From NCBI GenBank assembly GCA_024741835.1, contig JAENRP010000115.1:54651-118650 (forward strand): DNA of 64,000 bases, written 5' to 3'. Under the pieces are notes generated by a model. The model did no database searches, had not been told where the DNA came from, and saw nothing but the letters and a program-made list of their open reading frames with translations. Source of the stretch: Diplocarpon mali. Lineage: Eukaryota > Ascomycota > Leotiomycetes > Helotiales > Drepanopezizaceae. Within the stretch, counting starts at the first letter, position 1. Every line of letters starts with the position of its first letter. The position numbers were made by a program, and so were the translations under genes. This document shows positions 49,351 to 60,472 of the stretch, piece after piece.

Positions 49351-50260
49351 ATGGCTTAAAGGACGACTTTTAAGATCTGCTAACTCTGAATCTATTGCAA
49401 AGTTCCTTTAAGAAGATATAGTCTATTGCTATAGACTTTTTAGCAGACTAACTATTAATAAAGGCCTTGAAAACAAAGGAGTAGTTAAAGCTTTCTTATA
49501 GAAATATAGCATTAAGCGGGTTCAAATCTTAGTATATAACTTAAAAGCTAATAGAGTAGTAGAATGAGGATACTATGATATTCTTAATGGTCTATCTAAA
49601 GTTACTTATAAAGGATTTAAGAATTAGATAAAATACTTTTATAGAATACTCTTTGCTTATTAAATGATAATTTATAAACCGATTGGAATTATACTATTTT
49701 TCCTTATCTATAGTAGAGAGGTATAGCTCCCTTTTGAATCCTAATAGCCTATTTGGAGATTGTTCGACTATAGTCAAATTCAAAACCGTTCCGATTTACT
49801 TATAATAAGATGCTAACAACTTAAGCTTTAAGATATAGATATAGAGGAAATCATTTTGTAAAAGAAATAATATTAGGAAAAAGCTAAGGAAGCATAGGCT
49901 GCTTTTAAAGTATTTAAAACGCACCCTATTTGAAAAGATGATCTTATCTTAATTTACAATATTACAAAAAGTATTAATATATTAGTAGATACTAAACTTA
50001 ATTATCGATAGCTTAGTCTATTTAAGGTTAAATCTAAGTAAAAAGAAAAGGGATACTATTCTCTTTAGGAACTTAATAGAGTTGATATTAAAGGAACCTT
50101 TGCAGCCAATCGACTAAAGCGCTTTTATTAATGCGACTAGACCTTATTCCCTTTAAAAGACGAATTAGAAATTGATATAACCTTTGAATCTTCTATAGGA
50201 ACTAATAGTAATATAAGCAATTTTAAACCCTTAGATAAAGACCAAGATTTTTCCAACTTA

Positions 50261-50283
50261 ACCTATAAGCCAGTCCTGCGAGT
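50261..50283 (+). repeat. 23-bp palindrome copy 7 (Gypsy-4 integrase C-terminus)
   Basis: ACCTATAAGCC, A, GTCCTGCGAGT; reads T-Y-K-P-V-L-R-V in the pol frame. Confidence 0.7.
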
Positions 50284-51436
50284 AAAGAATATTAAAATAC
50301 CTAATAAATTATAACTTTAAGTTATTATTCCTAAAATATCTAAAGAATGCAAGTAGGAATATTAAGCGATTTCCTAGCTTATTAATTGTCCTGCCTTCCT
50401 TTAATCCTTGTTTTTACATTCTTAGTAAGGTCGCCTCCTTTATTATTTAGGATATAGATCTTTTAAGATCACTTTAAATTCTTACCTACTCTGACTTATT
50501 TTACATTCTTAATATTAGCCTTTAATTATAGCATTCCTATTACTTTCCTTAAATAATAAATAAAAAGTCCAATTTCCTTAATATATATATAGCAAACCTA
50601 TTGCAGCTTATATGCCCTTTTAATTCTTATATCCTATTGAACTCTCTTATTTATACTCCTTAACTTTTATAAGCAATATGCCTTTAAAGAACTCATAAAT
50701 GGCTTTATCTACTATAATAAGGGATAAATAATCATTAGTTATAAACTTCTCTTAGGATAGTAGAGCTATTATATTATTAAAGAGCTTTAAATCGACTTAT
50801 ATAGCCTTAGGAGATATAGAGTAATAAAAACTCCTTTTAGCTTATGCGAATGCTATTAATAACCTTTTAACCTAAGTGGCCTTTGGAATTCTCCAATTTG
50901 ACAACTTTTTAATTAAAGAATTAAAACTGAAGGGAATCTCTAAAGAGGAATTCTTAGCTGATGCAGATTAATATATAACCTTGGCTAATACTTTTAAAAT
51001 GGACTAAGATAAAAGGGAAGAATCTATTCAACAACTGGATAATTTAGCTATTAATAAGAGAGGACTCCTATTTCGTTTACGCTTCTTAATAAATATTGAT
51101 TCTAATAATAGAAGGCGAGTATTATTAAAAATTCTTAAGGAAAACACTCTTATAGCTAAAGCTATTCAGATTCTCAATTTCTTTATTATTTAAGAAGGAG
51201 TAGTAAAATTCTAAGGCAATCGAATTTGTGGTCGCAGATTTGTAGGCCTATCTAATATAATACTTATAGTAGTAAATAGGGTTATAAAAAGATCAAATTA
51301 AGCTATAGATATTACCTTACTTAATAGTACTATTATTAATATGCTAGGGTTCTACGCTTTTGCTTATAATTTACTTATTTTAAGAGAGAACTAGACTCCT
51401 ATACTAGGGTTTGGATAAGATTTCTTTAATAATAAA

Positions 51437-51676
51437 TATAGCAATGAGGTTCTCTGATAGTGAACTTGATAGTAAACTAGAAGAGGGCACGAAGAAGTAT
51501 GAGGTGCAAACGACGATGTTGGGTGTCTTATGTCTTGATTTATAAGAGCTCTCTAACTACGAGCTATTTAATAAGGGCTGCCACTAAGTCATATGGCAAA
51601 TCATATAATATATTATATATATGATATATTATATAACAGATCATATGATAAATATATAATAGGCATTCCTGCAATA
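51437..51676 (-). repeat. Copia-C 3' LTR
   Basis: 240 bp, contains CATATG-rich inverted stretches at 51,590-51,660. Minus-strand purine tract CTCCCCAAAGGGGTA abuts it (51,677-51,691). Confidence 0.93.
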
Positions 51677-51836
51677 TACCCCTTTGGGGAGACCTTTAAA
51701 GGTACTCGCTAGTAATATATATGATATTATAACTTTTGTTATAATCTACAGTTTCGTATGAAAAATCAACCTGCAGATATAGGAAATAGAGTAGAGTTCG
51801 CTAGCGCGAAATCCACCCTTTAGTAAGTCAAAATCA

Positions 51837-51859
51837 ACTTGCGGGCCCGGCCCGGGAGT
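51837..51859 (-). repeat. 23-bp palindrome copy 8 (Copia-C 3' region)
   Basis: ACTTGCGGGCC, C, GGCCCGGGAGT, the most GC-rich copy. Minus-strand reading T-P-G-P-G-P-Q-V. Confidence 0.8.
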
Positions 51860-51952
51860 AAAAAAATCACCCCTTAATAGAAGTGCAAAAAAAAAAAATC
51901 ACCTTATAATAGAGGTATAAAAAAAATCACCCCTTAATCAAGGTGTAGAACC
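51860..51952. repeat. Imperfect tandem repeat of about 30 bp, three units
   Basis: Units made of a run of A followed by ATCACCCCTTAAT and AGAAGTG/AAGGTG-like ends. On the minus strand this is AAGGGGTGATTTT, the same lead-in that precedes the palindrome at 53,872. Confidence 0.7.
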
Positions 51953-51959
51953 TTTATAT

Positions 51960-54900
51960 TTAACAATTTGATAAAAGCGGCGTAGTTAGAGCTATTTAAG
52001 CTCTTAGTAAGGCTATTAGTGGCGTTGTCTTTAGTATTCGTATACTAAAGGTCCAAATGGCCTTTCTAAAGCTCTTGCTGAATATAATAGAACTTGATAT
52101 TAATATACTTCGTTCTCTAATAATATTCGGGGTTTTCGATAAGATAAAGGGCTCTTTAGTTGTCGCAGATCATCTCGACTTTAGTAGCGTCGTCGCCGAT
52201 ATAGCCTATTTCCTTAAGTACCTGGCGTATCTAAGAGGCCTCTTATGCGAATTTGCATATAGCGACGTACTCTGCTTTTATAAATGAAAGAGCGATAATA
52301 GTCTATCGTTTAAAGGAGGTAGTAATTATGCTATTATTAAGGAAGAAGACGGCCCTAGAATAAGAGGCCCTAGTTCCTCTATTACCTACCTAATTAGAAT
52401 CGCAGTAGCTATGCAATTTCTAAAGCTCTAGGTCAATTGTTTTACTTCCGAAGGTAGTATAATAGAATCGCGTTCCTTATAAGTATTGTAAAACTCGTTT
52501 TAAAGCTACTATATATTATAGCAAAGGGTTAATAAGGAATTTGCTAAAAATAGAGCAGTAGTATAGTATATCCTAACGCGTATAGTGCGTAAGGTACTAT
52601 AAAGAACTACAGATCTCTTAGTATAGCTTCACTTCCTATAGAATGGCTTAGCCTTCAAATTTGACTATATGAACTTTATAGCTACTAGCAAAAGGAGTTA
52701 GTACGCTCTTACAATTAGTCATATGAAAACGTTTAAGAACCTTATTAACGTAGGCGTTTTAATAAAGTAAGATCGTTCTATTTTATCGATCTCTAACTAT
52801 ACGTACTCTTAAGAAGTAATTAGCCGGTTCGCTACCTATAATCTTAAAGAGGTTGCGAAGATCTCTTTTAAACTTATTATATATATTACCTTTCTTAGCT
52901 ACTATAAGGAAGTCGTTGATATAGGTGACGATGAGAATCCGAGAGGCGCGGTTGATATATACGCAATTATTAGTATTAAGAGGTTGAAAATCGAGCTTTT
53001 GCAGCTTAGACCGTAGCTTTTCTTACTATAGTTGTAGAGATTGCTTTAAGCTATATAAGGCCTTAAGAAGCTTAAGATAGTATTCTTAAGGTAAAAGAAC
53101 GACCTTATCTTAAGTGTATCTAGGAGGTAACTTGATATAGATATTAGAGTTAGCTTTTAAATTAAGGAAAGCTGTCTTAACGTCGAACTGATCTAGCTCG
53201 AAGTCGTATAGCGCTATAAGCGCAATTGCGATCTTCTAAACCGCAGATTTGCATACTTTAGCAAAAGTCTAATCGTAATCTCAACCTTATTATTATATAT
53301 AGCCTTATATAATAAATCTGACCTTCTATTAGGAGATTTTCCTATTTTAGTCTTTTTTAATTTTAAAGACAAGCCTCGATCTAAGTACTCTATCATCTTT
53401 AGAGAGTTTTAAGCGTTTTACTACTACCTATATATTCTTATAAGCGAGGGAATTGTACTTAAAGTTGATCGCAGATCGCTATTTATCGGCGTTAGTGCAA
53501 GAGAGGGCTTATTCGACTATTTTTAAGTCATTTGGATATAGAGAGTCAAGTAGGGCTATATAGAAGGCGCCTAAATAGGCTTTCTTATTATTAGAGTTAT
53601 CAGCTTTAAATCCAAGAGTAGTAGAGCAAGTAGCTCTCTTCTCAAAAGGCTAAGGGTGAGCCTTATTCTTTAAACCAAGAGGTCTTCCTCTCTTTCTTAG
53701 AGTTGGAAGCTCAGCTTTATTAGCTTCTTCTGAATCGATTCGCGGTCCCGGCCTAGGAGTAAAATCATTATTATCGTAAGAGTCAGAATTAACTCGCGGT
53801 CCCGGCCTAGGAGTGAAATCATTATTATCGTAAGAGTCAGAATTGACTCGCGGTCCCAGCCTAGGAGTGAAATCACCTCTTAATTGCGGCTTTATAATTA
53901 AGCCGTCTTTATTAAATTAAACGTAAGATAATCGAATAATCTTTTCACCTATTCGCAATAGTATATAGATTTGATAAATACTTCTACTATTAAATCTAAT
54001 AAGAGTACCTACCTTTGCTTTTAAAGCGAGTTTATTACTTTAAGTTCGCTTTTCTTTCTCAATTAGCATATAGATACAACAGCCTAGTACTCGAAGATGC
54101 TTAACTAAGGGAGTATAAGGCTTATTAGGCTTAATATTATCCTAAAAAACCTTATATAAAGTCTTGCTACTAAGAATATCAAAGGCAATAAGATTGGTAA
54201 TATATATTACTAAAAGAAGGAGGTAAGGCTAGAGAAAGGAAGGGATATTTTAATCAATTACAGCTATTTGCAACTTTTCCATTAGTATACAAATTGATCA
54301 TTCCGATCTGCCATCTTATTCTAGCGTATATAGAGTAGATTCTTTTAAAATTATACCAAGGTTTTCTATAAGTATTCGCATCTATATAAGAGAGTACTCC
54401 TTACCTCTATCAGTTCTCTACCGCTTGATTATATAATTGTACTAAGTTTGTAAAAGGCTAATCATTTTCTTATTTGCTTTAAAGGCGTTAGATTTATTTA
54501 TATAAGTCCATCCCTACCTAGCTATTATAGCTGCGCAAGTAAAGATAGAAGCGTATTTATAGCCGTTAAGGCCAGTTGGCTTTAGATGAACCATATTAAC
54601 GTATAGCTTATTAAATGCCTTTATAGGTCGAAGGCAAGCTAAACGTTTATTAATATATTAAAGAGGTCTGCCTTTCTCGCAAGAGCGCAGATTCGCGTCT
54701 TCCCTGATTTTATTTCCTTAATCTGTATATTAGTAATAGCAGATTGGGTCTTTCTGACCGTTTATAGGCCAGCGTAGCCTAATCGACAGTACTATAGCTT
54801 AATATTAAGAGGTCTATTCTTAATAGTAGCTAAGAGAGTATATCCACTTATATAACTAGAGGAGTTAGTAGAAGGCTATTCCTTATTAATATACATATTA

Positions 54901-55240
54901 TTATCAATAGTGCAAATTTCCTTCTTATTAGATAGGAACAGCTTACTATTTCGATAGAAGCCTTTTATTTTATTAAGTTTACTACCTAAGTATAGGCAGA
55001 TAGGTGATTAAGGTATATAGAGAGTATTAATTAACTTAAGAATATATACCTTTCTATTGGATTTAAATGCATTAACTTTGCAAGTGCTAATGCTAAAAGG
55101 TTGAATAGATCTATTAACTGTACTTAAGGAGGGTAGATTATCTTAAGTAGTATAGGAAGTGAACTTAGAGAGATTATTAAAGACGTGCTTACTAGCACCT
55201 ATATTATATAGCCAATGATTCTTCAATTTTAATAAGAAGT
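51960..55240 (-). pseudogene. Copia-C pol remnant: protease, integrase, RT, RNase H
   Basis: Minus strand, right to left. Protease near 55,145-55,215 (HWLYNIGASKHVFNNLSKF; D-S-G-A now N-I-G-A). GAG-pre-integrase and integrase at about 53.95-55.06 kb. A linker carries three 54-bp repeats (53,738-53,868) and a RGRPLGLKNKAHP-type segment before RT. RT at 52.56-53.48 kb has an Asp-box near 52,910 read VTYINDFLIVAKK (from VYVDD). RNase H runs to about 51.98 kb. Some sub-frames, e.g. around 53,214-53,396, have no stops, so mutation is lighter than in Gypsy-4. Confidence 0.85.
53738..53868 (-). repeat. Three 54-bp tandem repeats carrying palindrome copies 9, 10 and 11
   Basis: Palindromes at 53,738-53,760, 53,792-53,814 and 53,846-53,868, period exactly 54 bp (18 codons). 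Minus-strand unit reads DFTPRPGPRVNSDSYDNN. It lies in the integrase-RT linker of Copia-C, in frame. Confidence 0.9.
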
Positions 55241-55257
55241 AGGAGGTAGAAGAACTA

Positions 55258-55334
55258 AGTCCTAGGCCTGGCCTGCGAGTGGAAATTGGCCCTAGGGAGG
55301 AGTCGGAATTGAGTCCTAGGCCCGGCTCGCGAGT
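55258..55334 (-). repeat. Two 54-bp-spaced palindromes (copies 12 and 13) in Copia-C gag-protease
   Basis: 55,258-55,280 (AGTCCTAGGCC, T, GGCCTGCGAGT) and 55,312-55,334 (AGTCCTAGGCC, C, GGCTCGCGAGT). Minus-strand readings T-R-R-P-G-L-G-L and T-R-E-P-G-L-G-L, next to the protease site. Confidence 0.88.
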
Positions 55335-55392
55335 AAGAATTGGCCCTAGGGTTAGTAATGGCATAGTATGCCTAAAGAGGTCATTATCTAAC

Positions 55393-55653
55393 TGTTACGG
55401 CTGGCTCTGGAGCGTACAGTGGGGCGAGAATCGAACGCTGACTGTATTACCTCAAGAGGTACGCTATGTAATTGAGAAGAAAAGATAAAGGAGAGAGAGT
55501 CTCTAGTAGAGCTCCTCCAGAATAAGTACAGGTGCTTTACTAGCGTGCACGTGATCCAGCCACCTTGCTACCTTAGCGTGCACCTGACTTTGTGCACCTG
55601 ACCGACACGTGATATAACCGTGCACGTGATGTGCACGTGATGCGGCCGTAACA
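55393..55653 (-). repeat. Solo LTR of the Gypsy-1 family (261 bp, not mutated) inside Copia-C
   Basis: TGTTACGGC..GGCCGTAACA with inverted ends. CTAAC is perfectly duplicated at 55,388-55,392 and 55,654-55,658. It retains many CA/TG sites (e.g. GTGCACGTGATGTGCACGTG), in contrast to the two Gypsy-1 LTRs at 1-180 and 13,465-13,719. It falls between the protease and the remaining gag of Copia-C. Confidence 0.96.
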
Positions 55654-55658
55654 CTAAC

Positions 55659-57040
55659 TCTTCGTCTTCCTTTTGAATCTTCCTAAAAGGCTTCTTGCCT
55701 TTTAGTGATAATAATAATAGCAAGGACTTATCGTCCTTGCCTTTAAGGTAATAAAATACATACTTTTTCCCTAAGTCCTTCTCCTAAGCCTCTCTTTTCG
55801 ATTTGTTAATTGCAAAACAATCTTCTGCCTTATAGTATAGCTTTAGTTGCTTATAATAAGAATAGGAAGAGCTAGGGAAGGAGGTAGTATTCCTAGAGGT
55901 ACTCTTTTTTAAGTCTTTAAAACCTCCCTTGTTTTCTAACTTCTTATAATCAGAGGAATGCGGCTTACTAGCCGATTTGTTACTATATAAGACGGTTCTA
56001 TTCATTTTTAAATTCTATAAGGCTCGAGCTTCATCTGTAATATCTTTAATAAGAGCTTTAAGCGTGATCTCTAATTTTCGTCCAGCTGCTATAGCTAAGC
56101 AAAGGTTAAAGCATTATCGATCTGCCTAAATAGGCCATCTATTGAAATAGCTAACAATAAATATAATAGGGTGCTAGTAAGAGGGAGGGGCAGAGTCGAG
56201 AGCTTCCAATTTAGTAATTAAAAGCCTAAAGGCGATAACGTAAGCTTTAAGTAAATTGAAGTCGTTATATTTAATAGTAACGTAGGTCTATATAACGTTA
56301 TATTCAAGCACTATTCTAGATCCTTTATACTATTTTTAAAGAGCTTTCCATATATCTAAGGCAGATTTGTCGCCTTTTATATAAGCTAGTAGGCCTAGTT
56401 TACAATTAAGTATAATAGCAAGCTTCATCTGAGATTCCTTAGCTTCCTATTTAACCTAATTATCCCTTTCCTCATTTGTAATAGAACAGTCCTATAAGTC
56501 AACCTTAGGTAGAGTATATATTCTAGCTTTTATATAGAGATATATAGTCAAGGCGTTTGACTTTGCAAGGTTTAAAACCTTATTCCTCTACTAGCTATAG
56601 TCCTCTGCGCCTTTAAGCTTTTAAGACTTAAGGAGGCTAAGGGCAGCTGAAGATAATGACAATATCTTATTTGTATATTTATATATAAAGTTGTCAAAAG
56701 GAGAAGGTAAAGAAGGAGGAAGAGGAGGAGATAAACTATTGAATTCGAGTTTAAGGTACTATATATTAGTCCCTTTAAAAATAGGTGATTCAGGCAGTAG
56801 AGTACTTTTAGCAATTAAGCTAGTAATCTTAGCTATCAGTCCTAATGATTCAGCTATAGTAACGAATCTTGCATAAGCTTGGATTATTACATAGTGCTTT
56901 AGAAGGGGAGTAGCCACTATTTTATTATTGAAATAACGCTTATTATACGTTGTTAGTTGAGTAAAACTTAAAATATCGATCAGCCTTTTCGTTTGTAAGG
57001 GAGACTCTAATTGATAGAATTTGTCGAATGCTATTTATAG
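55659..57040 (-). pseudogene. Copia-C gag remnant
   Basis: Minus strand. The part from 55,784 to 56,005 is open for 73 codons and holds a zinc-knuckle-like YYKAEDCFAINKSKR (first Cys altered), preceded by a Ser/Lys-rich stretch. The start lies close to the primer site next to the right LTR. Confidence 0.65.
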
Positions 57041-57059
57041 GCATGCGGGGCTCATAACC

Positions 57060-57299
57060 TATAGCAAGGAGGTTCTCTAATAGTGAACTTGATAGTAAAC
57101 TAGAAGAGGGTACGAAGAAGTTTAAGGTGCAAACGACAATATTAGGTGTCTTGTATCTTGATTCATAAGAGCTCTCTAACTACGAGCTATTTAACAAGGG
57201 CTGCCACTAAGTCATATGGCAAGTCATATGATATATCATATATATGATGTGTCATATGACAGATCATATGACAAACATGTGACGGGCATTCCTGCAATA
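57060..57299 (-). repeat. Copia-C 5' LTR
   Basis: 240 bp, collinear with 51,437-51,676 and less mutated (CATATGACAGATCATATGAC kept). Flanked by ATAAA. Confidence 0.93.
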
Positions 57300-57391
57300 A
57301 TAAAGAAGGGAATTGGTTATTTATAGTCAAGCCTGCTTTGAAATTCGCCTCTTAGCTTAAAGATATAATAAGTGCTAGACTATATAATTTG

Positions 57392-57414
57392 ACTTATAGT
57401 CTTAGATTAGGAGT
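57392..57414 (+). repeat. 23-bp palindrome copy 14 (X1), heavily mutated
   Basis: ACTTATAGTCT, T, AGATTAGGAGT, preceded by TTG; reads T-Y-S-L-R-L-G-V in the X1 frame. It sits at the position homologous to copy 17 in X2. Confidence 0.65.
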
Positions 57415-58777
57415 TAGAAATAAGAATTTTAAAACTGGATCTAACTTGCCTTTTGCTAAAATAATTCTAAAAACCGCTGCCGAATAAACTGCCTAAATGC
57501 TTAGCGCAGCCTCTTTAGAATTTTTAGAATCTTTAAAAGACTCTCCTTTAGCTAAATAACCAATTTTAGCTTAACCTTTAAAAAGGATAGATCGTTTAAT
57601 AGCCACCTTAGCTAATTTGCAATTTAAAACCAAAGGATTGCGCGCTTACTTAAACTCCTTCCTTAACAACTTAAAGGAGCTAGTTCTTAACTTCTTTATA
57701 TTTATATATAACTGTTTTAAAAATGATAATATAAGGGAAGACCCTATTCCTACTGCTCTAGAGATAACTAGGAGAGCTGTTAAATAGATTTAATAGCTTA
57801 TCTTAGACGAGTTCGCCCTTATAGATATTATTCAATTCTTTAATAATTATAAAAGTTAAGAACTTAGTCTCTTAGATGCTAAGCGAGACTATTTTATCTT
57901 ATAAGAAAGAGAATATAAAGAGGAATCTATTAATTAGGATATTTGTAATTATAGCAATATGCTTCAATCGGTTATTCTCAACCTTAAGCTTAAAGAATAA
58001 TATAATATTTAAGTGTCCTTTATAATGAAAACTCGCTTTTAATAGTATCTTCTTAATATAAGAATCGAAGGGAGAAGACTTTGCGACCTTTATATTTGCT
58101 CTCTTTCGATTTACTATAGTCTTAATTATAAAGGATTTAATATTAACGAAACTATTAAATACTTTAAACTTCTCTATATAGCAGAAGATATTAATCTTTT
58201 TCTAATCCACTTTGATAATTAGTTCTTTATCTCTTTAAAGATATGTAAATCTAATCTATTAATAATAGAGGTATCTTTAAATGCTATAAAATTTAAAGCT
58301 GATCCTAAAGCCTTAAAAGCATTAAAGCCGATTAAATAGAACAATTCCTTCTTATTAATATTATTAAGTAATAAATAGTAAGAGGAAATAGAGGAAGAAG
58401 GGTCAATTGTAATGCCTAAACCCTTTGGATGCCGCTTCCTAATCGACAATTTTACTACTGATAATAGTGCTTTTATAAGTATATTCCTCTTTATTATAAG
58501 ATAAGAAGCAAAGATATATCTTTATCACTTCTGCCTTATAGATAGCGCGACCTTTATACCTTCTTATTTTCTTTATAATATAATATTTAGTCTTACTTAA
58601 TAAGTCCTTCGAATATATTATAGACTCTACCTCTTAACTATAATAGTAAGAAGTGGAGGAACCTATTAGCTTATAGCCTATCCTAAACCTCTTTAATTGA
58701 TTGGCCTTAGTCTTTACAATTAAGTCATTTTAATAAAGAGAGATGCAAGTGCTATTAATAAAGAAATTCCGATTTTC

Positions 58778-58800
58778 ACTTGCAGTCCTAGCTTATAAGT
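58778..58800 (+). repeat. 23-bp palindrome copy 15 (X1)
   Basis: ACTTGCAGTCC, T, AGCTTATAAGT; reads T-C-S-P-S-L-stop-V, codon-aligned. Confidence 0.75.
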
Positions 58801-59662
58801 TAATTTTATTAGAAAGTAAGTCTTAGATTATTAGATCCTACCGATCGGATAAGGGCCAGCTTTTAAAAGCCTTAATAGGTAGGTCGGCTCTTAGTCGAAT
58901 GTAAAACTTACTCTATCTGCGAAGAAGATAAGTCGATAGACTTCTTAAGCACTTAGTTCAAAATCTTAATTAGTTTAAATAATTATAAAATTAAAGTAAA
59001 AGGAGATCTTGCGACCTATTATTAATAATAGTAATCCAATTATAGTAATAATAAAATAGGGATACCTTCTTAAAATGCTTTCGGATAATTCTTATAAGAT
59101 TAGTGGTTTTATAGCCTTTTATAATAACTATATAGTAGTCTGCGATAAGAATACTTTGGAAAATGAGACTCGAATCTTTGATCTTATCTTTTCAATCTTT
59201 GCTTTAAAGCAACCTCTAGTACTTTAATAGATTAATGCAAGTAGAACTGCTGCACCTTTTAAGGTAGCTTTTTATCTTAAGAACTGCGGTAGCCTTTTTA
59301 AAGCTATTATTAGTTAATAGTTTTAAATGGATCTATCGGTTATAATCGAAGTATAAGAGTTGTTTCTTCTTAATAAAGACGAATTGAAAATCTACCTTAT
59401 AGAATATAATTAGAAGCTCTTTAATGCCCTTATTAAGGCCTAGATAAATGTTATAAATACTAAGTCACTTCTTTATAGACTTAAGTCTTAGGGATAATGC
59501 GATAAAGTAAATGCTATCCGAGAGCCTAATACATTAATTGATAAAGGCATTATTATAAGAAAATTTGGAAAAGAGATAAACTAAGATGCTAGTATAGTAT
59601 TAGACCCTAATTTGGAAACTAATCCCCTGTTTTTACCTTTAAGTTTAGAAACGCTAAGACTG

Positions 59663-59685
59663 ACTCGCGAGCCCGGCCTACAAGT
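59663..59685 (+). repeat. 23-bp palindrome copy 16 (X1)
   Basis: ACTCGCGAGCC, C, GGCCTACAAGT; reads T-R-E-P-G-L-Q-V, codon-aligned and intact. Confidence 0.85.
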
Positions 59686-59950
59686 GAGGTTGGACTCGGC
59701 TAGCTTTAGCCTATAAGATAGTTCGGATAAACTTTAGCTATTAAATCTAGGGGTACTAATAGAAGATCCTTTAAGAGAGGTCCCTGAAGCTGAAAACTTA
59801 TTAAGAAATGAGAACTAACATAAGAGAAGAAGACTCTAAAGTGATAATAGAACTGATAATTGAGTCGAGTAATTTAGAGAATCTAGCCTATTACCTTTAG
59901 AGAATACTATTTAAAGAACTTATAAATTTAAGTTGAATCTTTTTTATTAA

Positions 59951-60472
59951 GATTATTTACTTCTTATATATTAGCACCTTATTATTCTTTATTTATTATT
60001 TAATTCTATATATATTCTTTACTCTACTTTATTCTTTATATAATCTATCCTTTGATTATTTCCTTTGTATGCAACTTTTTAACGCTTACCTTTGAAATAT
60101 CATCCTTACCTTTGAAGAATTATCATTTACCAATTATAGGTCCTTATATGCGTTATATCCTACTTTTATTCCTACTTCTAAGCTTATTATGCCCGCTTCT
60201 CCTTTGTGCACTAGTGCGATTCCAAACTCTATAAATAAGCCTCTCCTTATACTACAATTTTACTTTTTTTTACTTTTTCTATAACCCTATTAGACCTATA
60301 ATACTAGCACTACTACTATTATCCTTCTATTATCAATCTTTTCTAATACAAGCCTCTTATATTAATTAATCTTTCCTAATAATCATCTACTCGTTTAGCT
60401 CCACGTTTCTTAATAAGCTGATTTACTATAGTGCCCTTAAACTCATTTAAGAAAGCTATACCTAAGAAGAGC
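59951..60472 (+). promoter_or_regulatory. X1-X2 intergenic region and X2 promoter candidate
   Basis: T/A-rich with pyrimidine stretches. TATAAATA at about 60,230-60,237, followed by CT-rich sequence (TTACTTTTTTTTACTTTTTC) and ATG at 60,473. This is ordinary fungal promoter layout and not an LTR. Confidence 0.45.

Larger units (their letters stand above)
39011..50400 (+). pseudogene. Gypsy-4 pol remnant (RT, RNase H, integrase), interrupted
   Basis: RT at about 39.8-40.4 kb: KNKWFLITKKEKGTYRLI and YINNIRVKG near 40,258 (from YVDDI). The connection region near 40,530 has ARAFIGIMVYYCI-stop-IKDFAKKAALIYTLF. RNase H follows. The integrase zinc region is at about 41.4-41.6 kb. The core is split by Copia-B: left part ends KEDLLG at 41,747; right part begins at 49,356 and contains TINKGLENKGVVKAFL, YNLKANRVVE, HYDILNGLSKV-like sequence and FLIYSREV. 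The two halves join in frame when Copia-B plus one ATGGC is removed. Confidence 0.85.
35239..50677 (+). mobile_element. Gypsy-4: old Ty3/Gypsy-type element, split by Copia-B
   Basis: Plus-strand gag-protease frame (about 35.9-39.0 kb), pol frame (39.0-41,747 and 49,356-50,400), interrupted by Copia-B with an ATGGC duplication. A possible 5' LTR start is TATTATGGAGACC at 35,239; no matching right LTR is seen before gene X1 or elsewhere in the window. So the right limit given here is only the start of X1. Heavily mutated: stops, Asp-to-Asn changes, extreme AT bias. It carries four in-frame-type palindrome copies plus one out of register. Confidence 0.75.
51437..57299 (-). mobile_element. Copia-C: Ty1/Copia element inserted in X1 (5,863 bp)
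   Basis: 240-bp LTRs (51,437-51,676 and 57,060-57,299) with ends TATAGC..CCTGCAATA. A perfect ATAAA duplication lies at 51,432-51,436 and 57,300-57,304. Minus-strand order right to left: gag, protease, integrase, RT, RNase H. GGTTATGAGCCCCGC next to the right LTR resembles a Met-tRNA primer site. A purine tract adjoins the left LTR. It contains a solo LTR of the Gypsy-1 family (55,393-55,653) and eight or so GC-rich repeat units. Confidence 0.94.
50678..59950 (+). pseudogene. X1: unrecognised large gene (about 1,135 codons), split by Copia-C
   Basis: Segments 50,678-51,436 (253 codons from ATG, MPLKNS) and 57,305 to about 59,950. They join exactly in frame when Copia-C and one ATAAA are removed. 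The whole frame is free of indels as far as I can follow, but has dozens of TAA/TAG. It is homologous to X2: FSQDSRAIILLKSF..YIALGDIEQQ and AIQILNFFIIQEGVVKFQGN against matching X2 segments (stops read as Gln). Mostly helical and hydrophilic, with no transposase, RT, nuclease or helicase motif that I recognise. Three palindrome copies are in frame. Product unknown; an accessory gene of Gypsy-4, a gene of another mobile element, or a duplicated host gene are all possible. Confidence 0.7.

Noticed and set aside
51860..51952. A-rich repeats considered as a poly-A retrotransposon tail (LINE insertion)
   Set aside because: They lie inside Copia-C between purine tract and RNase H, repeat as a unit with ATCACC, and no LINE coding sequence is nearby.
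59951..60472. X1-X2 spacer considered as an LTR of a separate element
   Set aside because: No second copy in the window, no terminal TG..CA with duplication; looks like an ordinary promoter region.
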